A stretch of DNA of 64,000 bases from UBA1858 sp965227695 (GCA_965227695.1 OZ245760.1:1426001-1490000), one strand, 5' to 3'; numbered from the stretch's first letter, positions 26,256-36,928 are shown. Numbers and translations are program-made. Notes: generated by a model from the sequence alone, not told the origin.

Positions 26256-28814
26256 ATGTTAGGTAAACGCTTTACGATTGAATATCAGCCAAATATTCCA
26301 GATGCACTATCAAGACTTCCTGAGATTGCCAACGACTTGTACTACAGCTGGAATAGTGACGCACGCACGCTGTTTAGACGGCTTGATGAAGCCTTGTGGG
26401 AAGCATGTAACCATAATCCAAAATTATTTTTAAGGCGGGTATCGCAGAACGTGCTTGATGAAGCTGTCAATGACAACAATTTCATCAATGATCTGGGCCG
26501 GGTTATGTCAAGCTACTCTGCTTATCGCAGCCTTGACTTCTCACCGGTACTTTCGAAAGAGTTTAACCCTGACAGTGATTGCATAGCCTATTTTTGTCTC
26601 GAATTTGGATTTCATGAAAGCTTTAAAATTTACTCAGGCGGTCTTGGTATTTTGGCCGCCGATCTATGCAAGGCAGCCAGCGACATGGCTGTGCCATTTG
26701 TTGCTGTCGGTCTTTTATACAGACATGGTTATTTCCACCAGGAAATCGATAACTATGGCAATCAGGTGACAGGTTGCCTCCCCGCGAAATTTGATCAATT
26801 GCCGATCACGGAATGCAAAAACGAGTCGGGGCAATCGGTACATGTCAGCGTAAAACTGCTAAACAGGGATATTTACCTGAAAGTGTGGCAGGCACAGGCA
26901 GGCAATATTCAATTATATTTTCTTGATAGCGATATCGAAGAAAATATCGAGGAAGACCGAAAAATTACTTATCAGTTATACAGTGGCCATAGGGACACGC
27001 GCATATTGCAGGAAATTGTACTCGGAATCGGTGGTGTAAGAGCGCTGCGGACGATGGGTTATTGTCCCAGTATTTGGCATATTAACGAAGGTCATGCCGC
27101 TTTCTCAATTGTTGAAAGGTGCCGGGAACAAGTGACGGGTGGTATCGATTTTAATAGTGCTTTAGAACTGGTTGCGAGCAGCACAGTGTTTACTACACAT
27201 ACGCCTGTACCGGCAGGGCACGATATTTTCGATGAAAACTTAATACACAAATACTTTGATGAATATATAAGAGAACTTGGCATCAGTTTTGAAAACTATG
27301 TTGCGCTGGGCAGAGGTAATGGCAACGCAGGTTTCAATATGACCACACTGGCTTTGCGCGGTTCGAGATTCCATAATGGAGTTAGCAAAATCCATGGTGA
27401 TGTCGCATCCAGGATGGAAGGCTATGTATGGCCTCAGATTGAAGCAATTGAAAACCCTATTGACTACATTACTAATGGTGTTCACATCCATACATTTCTA
27501 GCGCGCGAATGGTCAAATCTATTTGATATGCGATTCAGCAACTGGCGTACAGAGCTGAATAATGAGAAATTCTGGAAATGCCTTGATGAAATTCCTTCCC
27601 ATCGCTTCTGGAGCCTGCGGCGAGAATTAAAAACAACGTTACTGACAGATATATACAAACGCATTACAAAACAATGTAAGAGGAATGGACGGAGTCGTTC
27701 TGCCTTTAGTCGCATAACACAGCTAATATATCCACACGATAAAGACTTGCTTATCCTCGGGTTTGCACGCAGGTTTGCCACATACAAGCGAGCAACCCTG
27801 CTGTTCAATGACCTTGAGCGTCTGGCCCGTATCGTTAATGACACGGAAAAGCCGGTATTAATTCTAATGGCTGGCAAGGCACACCCTGATGATGTGCCCG
27901 GACAGGAATTAATTAAGCGCATACATGAAATTACCCAACGAGATGAATTTCAGGGGAAGGTGCTTCTGGTTGAAGACTACGACATGGTGCTTGCACGACG
28001 CATGGTTGCTGGCGTGGATGTATGGATCAATACGCCGGAATTTCCCCTTGAAGCAAGCGGTACCTCAGGGCAGAAAGCCGGAATGAACGGCGTATTAAAT
28101 TTAAGTGTTCTGGATGGATGGTGGGCAGAAGGCTATAACGGCAAGAATGGTTGGGCCATCGCACCACATGGTGAAGGTTTTGATCATGAATATAAAAATC
28201 AACAGGAAGCCAATGATCTTCTGGATATCATTGAAAATGAAGTGATCCCTTCATATTATGACCGTGGCACACAGGGATATTCCTCTGATTGGGTGAATAT
28301 GGCTCGTGAGTCAATGAAGAGCATTATCCCAAGATTTAACTCGCAAAGAATGCTCGCCGATTATTTTAACAAGCTCTATATTCCTGCCATAAAAAAATCA
28401 ACGGTGATAAGTGCTAATCATGCAGAAGTAGCCAGGGAGCTGAGCGCCTGGAAAAGCAGGGTCAACAAGGCATGGGAGGGTGTTACTATCAAGTGTATTT
28501 CTGAGAAACCACATATACTTAAACAAAATGAAATCTATACATCAAAAGTAAGTGCTTATCTTAATGGGCTGACCAATGAGGATGTCGTGGTTGAATGCAT
28601 CATGAGTGACGAGAGAAATGATCAGCTTTTTGAGAATTACGTCGCCTATCCATTTAAGCTCGAGGATAAAGACGAGCAAGGGTTTTATATATTCAGCCTG
28701 GATTTAAATCCTAAAGTTTCAGGTGTGCAATATTTTCGCATTCGCATGTATCCATACAATAAAAATCTTTGTCATCCATTTGAAACTGGAAAGATGATAT
28801 GGGTGAATGAATAA
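26256..28814 (+). CDS. glgP: alpha-glucan phosphorylase, long DUF3417 type
   Basis: An 852-residue GT35 phosphorylase. The N-terminal 110 residues match the DUF3417 type (LPEIANDLYYSWNSDARTLF). The core keeps CLEFGFHESFKIYSGGLGIL, HINEGHAAF, TTHTPVPAGHD, GFARRFATYKRATLL and LEASGTSGQKAGMNG with the PLP lysine. An extra C-terminal domain (about 730-852) follows. Tandem with the shorter paralogue; the two may prefer different chain lengths, which is inference. Convergent with malQ, with only 6 bp between the stops. Confidence 0.93.
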   Translation: MLGKRFTIEYQPNIPDALSRLPEIANDLYYSWNSDARTLFRRLDEALWEACNHNPKLFLRRVSQNVLDEAVNDNNFINDLGRVMSSYSAYRSLDFSPVLSKEFNPDSDCIAYFCLEFGFHESFKIYSGGLGILAADLCKAASDMAVPFVAVGLLYRHGYFHQEIDNYGNQVTGCLPAKFDQLPITECKNESGQSVHVSVKLLNRDIYLKVWQAQAGNIQLYFLDSDIEENIEEDRKITYQLYSGHRDTRILQEIVLGIGGVRALRTMGYCPSIWHINEGHAAFSIVERCREQVTGGIDFNSALELVASSTVFTTHTPVPAGHDIFDENLIHKYFDEYIRELGISFENYVALGRGNGNAGFNMTTLALRGSRFHNGVSKIHGDVASRMEGYVWPQIEAIENPIDYITNGVHIHTFLAREWSNLFDMRFSNWRTELNNEKFWKCLDEIPSHRFWSLRRELKTTLLTDIYKRITKQCKRNGRSRSAFSRITQLIYPHDKDLLILGFARRFATYKRATLLFNDLERLARIVNDTEKPVLILMAGKAHPDDVPGQELIKRIHEITQRDEFQGKVLLVEDYDMVLARRMVAGVDVWINTPEFPLEASGTSGQKAGMNGVLNLSVLDGWWAEGYNGKNGWAIAPHGEGFDHEYKNQQEANDLLDIIENEVIPSYYDRGTQGYSSDWVNMARESMKSIIPRFNSQRMLADYFNKLYIPAIKKSTVISANHAEVARELSAWKSRVNKAWEGVTIKCISEKPHILKQNEIYTSKVSAYLNGLTNEDVVVECIMSDERNDQLFENYVAYPFKLEDKDEQGFYIFSLDLNPKVSGVQYFRIRMYPYNKNLCHPFETGKMIWVNE

Positions 28815-28820
28815 TAGTCA

Positions 28821-30299
28821 CTATCTGTCATACATTTTTATAAGGCTCCTGATGTGATGTATGCTTCGCTCGTCAACCTGGCTCCAGTCAAATCTCCATC
28901 GCCAGTTATTGCTGTCTAACACGCCGGGAATATTCATTCGATTTGAACCATCCAGTGCTAATATATCCTGCATTGGCAATATAGCCGTATTTGCTTGTGA
29001 TGATAATACGGTATGGATCATCGGCCATGGCATAGCCAGGTCGCAATGGTTGATGATGCCCATGATGTAATTTCTCGCATCATCAGGTAGTTCATCGAAC
29101 CAGCCAATGGTGGTGTTATTATCGTGAGTGCCGGTATATGCAATGCAGTTCTGAGTATAGTTTGCAGGCAGGTGAGGGTTATCTTTACTGCCATCAAATG
29201 CAAATTGCAGTACTTTCATTCCCGGCAGGTTAAAGCTGTCACGTAATTGTATAACATCGTCAGTAATCGTACCCAGATCTTCTGCGGCCAAACATAGTCC
29301 GGGAAAATGATGCATAATTTCAGTTAATAATTCTCTGCCTGGCGCTGATACCCAGCGGCCGTTTTGCGCAGTTTCCTCTGTACCGGGGATTTCCCAGTAC
29401 TGCGCCAGGCCGCGAAAGTGATCAATACGAATGACATCAAAAAGTTCATGTTGAGACTGTATGCGTTGAACCCACCATGTGAAATCATCTTGCTGCATTG
29501 CTTGCCAGTCATAAAGAGGATTTCCCCATCTCTGACCGGTTTGTGAAAAATAGTCAGGAGGTACGCCGGCAACGAAAATTGGCTGCAAATTTTTATCGAT
29601 GGAAAAATAACCTTTGTTCGCCCAGACATCCGCGCTGTCATACGCAACGAATATCGGGATGTCTCCCATAATGATGATATTTTTCTCATTGGCATACTGT
29701 TTTATTTCTCGCCATTGTGAATAAAAAATAAATTGTATGAATTTTTGCTGATCTATCGCATCACTATTCTGGGTGGCATATTCGACAAGGATTTCTTTCT
29801 GATAATCACGGAATTCCGCTGGCCAATGCAGCCAGCTGGATTGATTGAATTGCTGTTTAAGGCAAACGTACAGTGCGAAATCATCCAGCCAGTATTGGTG
29901 TTGTGACTTAAAATTGATGAAAGACGTTAAATCGCCTTCCTCTGCAAAATCAACGAAGCATTTATAAGCCTCGCGCAAATGAAACTGTTTACCTTCTGTT
30001 TGTTGTGACGCAGTTTTATGTTCTGGTAAATGTCTCATCCATGTTTTTTGATGCAGCTTTTCAAGACTGATAAGTTCCGGATTGCCTGCATGTGCTGAAT
30101 ATCCCCCGTAAGGTGACATGTCAGAGTGGGTGGGCCCTAATGGAAGCAGTTGCCAGACTGTTAGTCCGGCACTGGACATAAAGTCTATGAACTTATTGGC
30201 ATGGAAGCCTAGGTCACCAAAAGTTCCGGGCCCGGGCAGGCTGCTCGGGTGAAGTAATATACCAGCACGCCGTAATTGTAATAGACGACATTGATTCAA
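28821..30299 (-). CDS. malQ: 4-alpha-glucanotransferase (amylomaltase)
   Basis: A 492-residue GH77 disproportionating enzyme that transfers alpha-1,4-glucan segments. The start RRAGILLHPSSLPGPGTFGD is the family signature; catalytic regions include VIRIDHFRGLAQYWEIPG with the nucleophile Asp, CLAAEDLGTIT with the acid/base Glu, and TGTHDNNTTIGW. Full length. Start overlaps the upstream GH57 stop by 4 bp (ATGA), so it is the last gene of the glgC-GH57-malQ operon. Works with the phosphorylases to recycle short maltodextrins. Confidence 0.95.
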   Translation of the reverse strand: MNQCRLLQLRRAGILLHPSSLPGPGTFGDLGFHANKFIDFMSSAGLTVWQLLPLGPTHSDMSPYGGYSAHAGNPELISLEKLHQKTWMRHLPEHKTASQQTEGKQFHLREAYKCFVDFAEEGDLTSFINFKSQHQYWLDDFALYVCLKQQFNQSSWLHWPAEFRDYQKEILVEYATQNSDAIDQQKFIQFIFYSQWREIKQYANEKNIIIMGDIPIFVAYDSADVWANKGYFSIDKNLQPIFVAGVPPDYFSQTGQRWGNPLYDWQAMQQDDFTWWVQRIQSQHELFDVIRIDHFRGLAQYWEIPGTEETAQNGRWVSAPGRELLTEIMHHFPGLCLAAEDLGTITDDVIQLRDSFNLPGMKVLQFAFDGSKDNPHLPANYTQNCIAYTGTHDNNTTIGWFDELPDDARNYIMGIINHCDLAMPWPMIHTVLSSQANTAILPMQDILALDGSNRMNIPGVLDSNNWRWRFDWSQVDERSIHHIRSLIKMYDR

Positions 30300-31990
30300 T
30301 TTGTTTCACTGCTCCGTCTCATACTGCCAGATTCCGTGGTTTCATCGCTACCGGATGTAAAGCCCTTGTATAAGTTTTCAGGTGGGGTGAGTTTGAGCAA
30401 TTGATATAGATAAATCAGGTCTTCAAGAAATAGTTTCTCAAAGCTGGCAACAGAGATGGCTGGGTTGTAGTCTCCAAACCACCAGAACCAATCTGAAGCT
30501 TCACATTTTGCTAATTGTGTTGTTGCCTGGCTAATTTCAGCTGCGGATAAACTGTCGGAGGCCACGCACTCATCATAGGCTTTCTTTGCCGAGCATAGCA
30601 GGTCCCATGCATAATTTTTATCTTTCGAACCTATCCACGTGGTAAACGTTCCATAGACCCAGCTGCCAGCAACCAGTTGTGTTAGTTGTTGCAGACGTGG
30701 CTTTGTTTTCAGGTAATCCCTGAAAGTGGTCAGGTTGATTGAAGGGTGGGTAGATAATTCTGTATATAAAGCACTTAGAAAATAATAACCATTTTCCGGA
30801 TAATGTTCCCACGCATTCTCTCCATCCAGAATAATTGAAACCACATAATCTTTGCCTGAGGTTTTTTCCCTGATGCCCATTAATCGATGGACAATATTGG
30901 CGACAGCATCATCGGCATGCCAGTCTGAATACTCAAATCCGATCAAATCTGACAATTCATCATCACGAAAAAAACATATTATATCCTGCCCTGCTAATTG
31001 ATTAGCTCGATGCCGTTCAATATGGTTATTTTCGCCGGCTGCAATCGCGCTATTTATCAGTACATTGTTGCCACTGGCAGTCCATTTAAATCCATGTGAC
31101 TGGATAAGCTTGCAAGTATCACCGGATAAACCCCCTTCGGATGGCCAGCAGCCGTCAGGGAGGTTACCAAAATGCTGCATGAATTTAGCCAGACCTTCGC
31201 GCATATGCCAGTCTGCTCTTTGCTCGCCACCCGGATAAAAGTCGCATTGGGGTAACGTAATATCTGCCATCGCCTCCGTTGCGGATTTGAAGTCCAGCAG
31301 TAAAGGCAGTATCGGGTGCGCATACGGCGTGGTGGTTAGCTCGATTTGCCCTTTTTCGGCTAATGTTTTATAGCGTGGTATGATTGAACGTATAATCTCA
31401 CTTATCACGGTGATTAATTGCAGGCGATCTTCTTTATCAAATCCGTGAGATTTTTCCAGTAATTTTTTTATGCGTGTGTCTGTTTTCTTTACAATTTCAG
31501 CCAGCCAGCCCAGGTGGTACCACATCAGTAAATCAATGACATATTGATGACTCAGGTAGATATATGCATGGGGCTGGTCTTTAACCTGGTGATATAATCC
31601 AACTAATCGCCGATATGCGGGATATCTTTCAATCACTCTTTCGCGGTGTGCCCGAATGCACCATCCGACGAGATCTATCTGGTTGCTAAAGTTATGGTTA
31701 ATCGGATCGGTCAAGGCATGCAATAGTGGATCACGAATAGTGTGTCCGTGTGTTAAGTAACCAGTGACCTGTCTTGCGTAGTCTTCCAGCTGATCAAGCA
31801 GGGTAGGAGTAAAATTAATTACCGCACATGCATCAGGCACTCTCTCCAGGTGCATAGCCATGTCTGCATAATCTTTTATTGCATGCAGGTAGGTCCATGG
31901 TTGATGATACTCTCCGGATAATGACACGCGGTAGTCCGGCTGATGCATGTGCCAGTATATTACAACATTCAGTGCCTTATTATCGGGCAT
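30296..31990 (-). CDS. glycoside hydrolase family 57 protein
   Basis: A 564-residue GH57 enzyme (alpha-amylase, 4-alpha-glucanotransferase or branching activities occur in this family). The N-terminal strand VVIYWHMHQPDYR is the hallmark; other conserved pieces are TPYAHPILPLL, GCWPSEGGLSGDTC (catalytic Glu region) and VSIILDGENAWEHYP (likely catalytic Asp region). The gene overlaps glgC by 11 bp and malQ by 4 bp, so translation is coupled. Exact activity is undecided. Its linkage to GlgC argues for a role in glycogen structure or mobilisation. Confidence 0.9.
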   Translation of the reverse strand: MPDNKALNVVIYWHMHQPDYRVSLSGEYHQPWTYLHAIKDYADMAMHLERVPDACAVINFTPTLLDQLEDYARQVTGYLTHGHTIRDPLLHALTDPINHNFSNQIDLVGWCIRAHRERVIERYPAYRRLVGLYHQVKDQPHAYIYLSHQYVIDLLMWYHLGWLAEIVKKTDTRIKKLLEKSHGFDKEDRLQLITVISEIIRSIIPRYKTLAEKGQIELTTTPYAHPILPLLLDFKSATEAMADITLPQCDFYPGGEQRADWHMREGLAKFMQHFGNLPDGCWPSEGGLSGDTCKLIQSHGFKWTASGNNVLINSAIAAGENNHIERHRANQLAGQDIICFFRDDELSDLIGFEYSDWHADDAVANIVHRLMGIREKTSGKDYVVSIILDGENAWEHYPENGYYFLSALYTELSTHPSINLTTFRDYLKTKPRLQQLTQLVAGSWVYGTFTTWIGSKDKNYAWDLLCSAKKAYDECVASDSLSAAEISQATTQLAKCEASDWFWWFGDYNPAISVASFEKLFLEDLIYLYQLLKLTPPENLYKGFTSGSDETTESGSMRRSSETN

Positions 31991-33251
31991 GATGAACCTG
32001 TTGCCCTAACATCTCCGGGGTTACCAGCCGTTTATTAGATTCTGTAATATGGAATCGGGTGGAGTCCAGGTTGTCATCATACCCAATTACCGTGCCGTCT
32101 AAAATACGACAGCCCTTGTCAATAATCGTGTCTTTGATTTTACAATGCTTGCCAATATGCACGTCTGGTAATATGACGCAATCGTCGAGTCGGGAATATG
32201 GTTCTACTGTGACGCTGGAAAAGAGTACAGAATGATTGACATGGGCACCTGAGATAATACATCCTCCGGATACCATTGAGTCTACGGCTATACCTCGACA
32301 GCCATCATCATTGAATACGAACTTGGCAGGCGGAAGCTGTTCCTGATATGTCCATATCGGCCAGTGATTGTCATAAAGATTAAGTTCCGGAACGACACTT
32401 ATGAGTTCCATGTTTGCTTCATAATACGCATCGACTGTACCCACATCGCGCCAGTACAAATTAATATTATTCTTTTCGTCATGAAAAGGATAGGCGATTG
32501 CACGACTATTGCTATTCACTATATCAGGAATGATATCTTTGCCAAAATCATGACTTGATGATTCAGAATCGGCATCCCTGATTAGCTGGTTAATCAGAAA
32601 CTCTGTATTGAATACATATATTCCCATGGATACCAATGACATGTCGTCGCGATAAGGAGTGGCATCGGGATTCTCCGGTTTTTCGGTAAAATTTATGATG
32701 TTTGTATGCTGATCGATAGTCATGACGCCAAATGCATGTGCTTCATTTCTCGGTACATCGATGCATGCAACAGTCATGTCGGCATTGTGTTTAAAATGGT
32801 GCGCGAGCATATGCGCATAATCCATTTTATAAACATGATCACCGGCGAGGATTAATATATAGTCAGGTTTAAATGTGCGAATTATATCAAGATTTTGGTA
32901 AACGGCATCGGCGGTGCCATTATACCATGATGTCTCAAGTCTCTGGGAAGCGGGCAGTAACTCGACAAATTCTCCGAATTCGCCACGAAAAAAAGACCAG
33001 CCTTTTTGAATATGTCTTATCAGCGAGTGTGATTTATACTGGGTAAGCACTGCGATCTGTTTAATGTCGGAATTAACGCAGTTTGATAAAGGAAAATCGA
33101 TAATACGGAATTTCCCGCCAAAGGGAACAGCTGGTTTGGCACGCCACTCGGTCAGGTTTTTAAGTCGTGATCCGCGCCCACCTGCCAGGATTAATGCGAG
33201 CGTTTTGCGTGTTAAGCGGGTGATATAACGTTGTGATTGATCAATCTGCAT
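31980..33251 (-). CDS. glgC: glucose-1-phosphate adenylyltransferase
   Basis: A 423-residue ADP-glucose pyrophosphorylase, the committed step of glycogen synthesis from glucose-1-phosphate and ATP. The N-terminal nucleotide motif is ALILAGGRGSRLKNLTEWRA, followed by KPAVPFGGKFRIIDFPLSNC. LILAGDHVYKMDY and the glucose-1-phosphate region ITEKPENP-like FTEKPENPDATPY are present. The C-terminal left-handed beta-helix has hexapeptide repeats (VHIGKHCKIKDTIIDKG). Divergent from glgB with about 54 bp between starts. Confidence 0.95.
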   Translation of the reverse strand: MQIDQSQRYITRLTRKTLALILAGGRGSRLKNLTEWRAKPAVPFGGKFRIIDFPLSNCVNSDIKQIAVLTQYKSHSLIRHIQKGWSFFRGEFGEFVELLPASQRLETSWYNGTADAVYQNLDIIRTFKPDYILILAGDHVYKMDYAHMLAHHFKHNADMTVACIDVPRNEAHAFGVMTIDQHTNIINFTEKPENPDATPYRDDMSLVSMGIYVFNTEFLINQLIRDADSESSSHDFGKDIIPDIVNSNSRAIAYPFHDEKNNINLYWRDVGTVDAYYEANMELISVVPELNLYDNHWPIWTYQEQLPPAKFVFNDDGCRGIAVDSMVSGGCIISGAHVNHSVLFSSVTVEPYSRLDDCVILPDVHIGKHCKIKDTIIDKGCRILDGTVIGYDDNLDSTRFHITESNKRLVTPEMLGQQVHHAR

Positions 33252-33305
33252 GTTTATAGGTTATCATGGCTAGCACCTCTAATGTCATCCTGCGATCATA
33301 TAAAA

Positions 33306-35474
33306 ATGGACGATAATCTGATTAAAATTATCAATGCAACACACCACAGTCCCTTTTCTGTGCTGGGATGGCAAAAACGGGGCAAAGATAACTGCATCAG
33401 GGTTTACCTTCCTTTCTGTCAGCGGATTCGTATTCAGGGTTGCGATATTGACATGAAGCGTGTCTCTAATACTGATTTATTTGAGTATACAGGCCAGACC
33501 CGCCATATTCCGCATCACTATAAACTGGATTTGGTCGACCAGTATGGTAATCAGCATGAGGTATATGACCCATATACATTCGAAGTTGTTATACCTGAGT
33601 TCGATTTACATTTATTTGACCTGGGACAACATTGGCACATCTATAGAATTTTAGGTGCTCACTTGACACAAATCGACACTGTTTCCGGTGTCAGGTTTGC
33701 TGTCTGGGCACCCAATGCGGTCCGTGTCAGTGTGATTGGTGATTTTAATCAGTGGGATGGACGTCGTCACCCCATGCAGTCACTGGGTGACAGTGGCATT
33801 TGGGTCCTCTTCATTCCGGATTTATCGGTAGCAGAAATCTATAAGTATGAAATCAGGAACAGAACCAGTGGAGAGCTACTGGTAAAGTCAGATCCCTATG
33901 CGCAGCAATTTGAACTAAGGCCAAATACTGCTTCAATGGTTGTCAATAAAGCGCAGCATTCCTGGCATGATTCAAATTGGTTAACTGCGCGTGAAAAATT
34001 TGACTGCTTGCATGCCCCGGTTTCCATATATGAAGTGCATCTGGGCTCCTGGCAACGCAACAGCGATAATGGCGTATTCAATTATCGTGAACTTGCACAC
34101 CGGCTGTGCGCTTATGTGAATAAAATGGGTTATACGCATATCGAATTACTGCCAATAACCGAGTATCCATATGACGAATCATGGGGGTACCAGGTGCTGG
34201 GTTATTTTGCACCAACAGCACGATACGGGTCACCTGATGATTTTCGCTATTTTATTGACTATTTCCATTCTCATAATATTGGTGTGATATTGGATTGGGT
34301 GCCAGCACATTTTCCTAAAGATGATCACGGTTTGGCTCGTTTTGATGGTACGGCGATTTATGAGCATGAGGATCCTCATCTTGGAGAACACCCTGATTGG
34401 GGTACCCTGGTCTTTAACTATGAGCGTAATGAAGTCAGAAATTTTTTACTATCCAGTGCAATTTACTGGCTTGAAGAATTTCATCTGGATGGTTTGCGCG
34501 TTGATGCGGTCGCCTCAATGCTATATCTGGATTATTCGCGTAACGAAGGTGAATGGGCGCCGAATAAATACGGTGGAAATGAAAACCTTGGAGCGATCCA
34601 CTTTCTTCAGGAGCTGAATAAAATTACGCATAGCCGCTTCCCAGGAACCATGGTATTGGCAGAAGAATCCACTGCCTGGCCACAAGTAACGCGACCAACC
34701 TGGGTTGGCGGTCTGGGATTCACAATGAAATGGAATATGGGATGGATGCATGACACGTTAAAATACATCAGCACTGATCCTGTGCATCGCAAGTATCATC
34801 ATCAGAACCTCACTTTTGGGCTTTTGTATGCCTTCTCCGAAAACTTTGTTTTACCACTTTCACATGATGAGGTTGTACACGGCAAGTCTTCATTGCTCCA
34901 TAAAATGCCGGGTGATGAATGGCAGAAATTTGCAAACCTGCGCCTGCTATATACCTATATGTATACTTACCCTGGTAAGAAACTAATGTTCATGGGAGGA
35001 GAAATAGGGCAGGGAACTGAATGGAATTCACACCAGGCACTTGAATGGTATCTTCTGGATTTTGATTTTCACGTGGGAATACAGAAAACGGTGCAGGATC
35101 TGAATACTATTTATTGCGAACAGGTACCATTGCATTATCATGATTGCAGCGACGAAGGATTTGAGTGGATTGACTGCCACGATCAGGATCATTCAGTAAT
35201 AAGTTATATCAGGAAATTTGAACAAAAAAATATAGTTGTGGTGTTGAATTTTACACCTGTGCCACGTGATAAATATCGGATCGGCGTGCCAAATAATGGA
35301 GAGTACAAAGTGATATTTAATTCAGACTCATCTTATTATTGTGGTTCAAATTACCCTGCTGCGACCATATGCAGCTCTGATAATACAGAATACATGGGTT
35401 ATCAATTCTCGCTGGTGCTGAATTTGCCACCTCTGAGTGGCATCATATTAATGCCCTGCGATAATACAATCTAA
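33306..35474 (+). CDS. glgB: 1,4-alpha-glucan branching enzyme
   Basis: A 722-residue GH13 branching enzyme. An N-terminal domain and a CBM48 domain (GVRFAVWAPNAVRVSVIGDF) lead into the catalytic barrel. GH13 conserved regions are DWVPAHF, GLRVDAVASM (nucleophile Asp), LAEESTAWP (acid Glu) and LSHDEVVHGK. I chose the ATG at 33306 (MDDNLIKIINATHHSPF), since family proteins begin close to this; in-frame ATG at 33282 is an alternative and neither has a good Shine-Dalgarno sequence. GlgA follows 14 bp later, so glgB-glgA is an operon facing glgC-GH57-malQ. Confidence 0.94.
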   Translation: MDDNLIKIINATHHSPFSVLGWQKRGKDNCIRVYLPFCQRIRIQGCDIDMKRVSNTDLFEYTGQTRHIPHHYKLDLVDQYGNQHEVYDPYTFEVVIPEFDLHLFDLGQHWHIYRILGAHLTQIDTVSGVRFAVWAPNAVRVSVIGDFNQWDGRRHPMQSLGDSGIWVLFIPDLSVAEIYKYEIRNRTSGELLVKSDPYAQQFELRPNTASMVVNKAQHSWHDSNWLTAREKFDCLHAPVSIYEVHLGSWQRNSDNGVFNYRELAHRLCAYVNKMGYTHIELLPITEYPYDESWGYQVLGYFAPTARYGSPDDFRYFIDYFHSHNIGVILDWVPAHFPKDDHGLARFDGTAIYEHEDPHLGEHPDWGTLVFNYERNEVRNFLLSSAIYWLEEFHLDGLRVDAVASMLYLDYSRNEGEWAPNKYGGNENLGAIHFLQELNKITHSRFPGTMVLAEESTAWPQVTRPTWVGGLGFTMKWNMGWMHDTLKYISTDPVHRKYHHQNLTFGLLYAFSENFVLPLSHDEVVHGKSSLLHKMPGDEWQKFANLRLLYTYMYTYPGKKLMFMGGEIGQGTEWNSHQALEWYLLDFDFHVGIQKTVQDLNTIYCEQVPLHYHDCSDEGFEWIDCHDQDHSVISYIRKFEQKNIVVVLNFTPVPRDKYRIGVPNNGEYKVIFNSDSSYYCGSNYPAATICSSDNTEYMGYQFSLVLNLPPLSGIILMPCDNTI

Positions 35475-35488
35475 AGAATATTAATAGC

Positions 35489-36928
35489 ATGAAAGTATTG
35501 TTTGCCAGTAGTGAAGTCTACCCGTTTATTAAAACAGGTGGATTAGCAGATGTTTCACAAAGCCTGCCAGTTGCACTGCATGACTTAAACGTGGACATTC
35601 GTGTCATTATGCCATTTTACGGATCAGCCAGACTTTTAGATAAAGGTAAAACATTGGCAAAGTTTATGGTCAATGATGATGAAGTGGCAATAATCGAAAC
35701 ATGCTACCCTGAAAGTGGGGTGCCCTTATTGTTAGTTGACTGCCCAAGATTATTTGGCAGAGAAGGAAATCCGTATGTCGATATTGATGGGAATGCGTGG
35801 GAAGACAATGCCCAAAGATTCGCATTATTCTGCAAGGTCATTGCAATAGTTGCGTGTAATCAGGCAAACCTGATGTGGCAACCTGATGTCATACATTGTA
35901 ATGACTGGCAAACAGGACTTGCCTTGCCGATGGTAAGGCAACATGGAATCAGTAGCGGGCTGGTTTTTACAATACATAACATTGCTTACCAGGGATTATT
36001 TTCATATGCAGATTTTGAAAAACTCGGGCTTCCGCAGGAATGGTGGTCAATCGAGTTGCTTGAGTTCTACGGTCAAGTGAGTTTTATGAAAGCCGGTATC
36101 GTCAGCGCCAATCAGGTAAACACAGTGAGTGAAAAATTTGCTGAAGAGATTAAAACACCGGATTACGGATTTATGATGGATGGGTTATTGCGCAGTGTCT
36201 CTCATAAATTGTGTGGAATTGTGAATGGCGTAGATCTGCAACTTTGGTCGCCTGAAAATGATAAATATCTAACCAAAAATTATGGTAAAAATAATCTCAA
36301 AGATAAATGCGATAACAAGGAAGACATTCAAAAATATTTTAATTTTGATATTGATGAGAGTGTTCCATTACTCGTCTCTATTTCGAGGCTGGCTGAACAA
36401 AAAGGAATAGATTTAATTATTGATGTCGTCACACGACTCGTAAACATGAATTTACAGATTATTATACTTGGCAGTGGTGAGAAACAACTGGAAGAACAGT
36501 TGCAAAATATTGCGCTTGCCAATTCAGGTAAAATGAGCGTAGTACTTGGTTATGATGAAAAGCTTGCACACAAATTGACCGCGAGCGCAGATATTTTTCT
36601 GATGCCATCAAGATTTGAACCTTGCGGCTTGAACCAGATGTACAGTCAATTATATGGGACTGTTCCTATTGTTCGCGAAACAGGTGGGCTTGCCGATACC
36701 GTGATCAATTATAATCCATTAAATGATAATAGTGATCAAGCCACAGGTTTTGTGTTTAGCCAAAGTGACGCTGAATCATTCTATAAAACAATAGAAAATG
36801 CGCTTGTTATATTTTCAATGAAGCAGATATGGAAAAAGCTACAACTCAATGGAATGAACAGGGACTTTTCATGGAAGGCCAGTGCTAAAAAATACCTTTC
36901 AATGTACCAGGCATCTTTACAGGACTGA
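35489..36928 (+). CDS. glgA: glycogen synthase (ADP-glucose, GT5)
   Basis: A 479-residue bacterial glycogen synthase that extends alpha-1,4-glucan using ADP-glucose. The N-terminal substrate motif KTGGLADV (residues 16-23) and the starch-synthase segment VIHCNDWQTGL are present; the C-terminal GT-B half has SRLAEQKGIDLI, the SRFEPCGLNQ motif with the catalytic Glu, and ETGGLADTV. Length and order match the family. Co-transcribed with glgB. A weak hairpin (GCCTGA/TCAGGC, 36940-36962) follows without a T-run. Confidence 0.95.
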   Translation: MKVLFASSEVYPFIKTGGLADVSQSLPVALHDLNVDIRVIMPFYGSARLLDKGKTLAKFMVNDDEVAIIETCYPESGVPLLLVDCPRLFGREGNPYVDIDGNAWEDNAQRFALFCKVIAIVACNQANLMWQPDVIHCNDWQTGLALPMVRQHGISSGLVFTIHNIAYQGLFSYADFEKLGLPQEWWSIELLEFYGQVSFMKAGIVSANQVNTVSEKFAEEIKTPDYGFMMDGLLRSVSHKLCGIVNGVDLQLWSPENDKYLTKNYGKNNLKDKCDNKEDIQKYFNFDIDESVPLLVSISRLAEQKGIDLIIDVVTRLVNMNLQIIILGSGEKQLEEQLQNIALANSGKMSVVLGYDEKLAHKLTASADIFLMPSRFEPCGLNQMYSQLYGTVPIVRETGGLADTVINYNPLNDNSDQATGFVFSQSDAESFYKTIENALVIFSMKQIWKKLQLNGMNRDFSWKASAKKYLSMYQASLQD

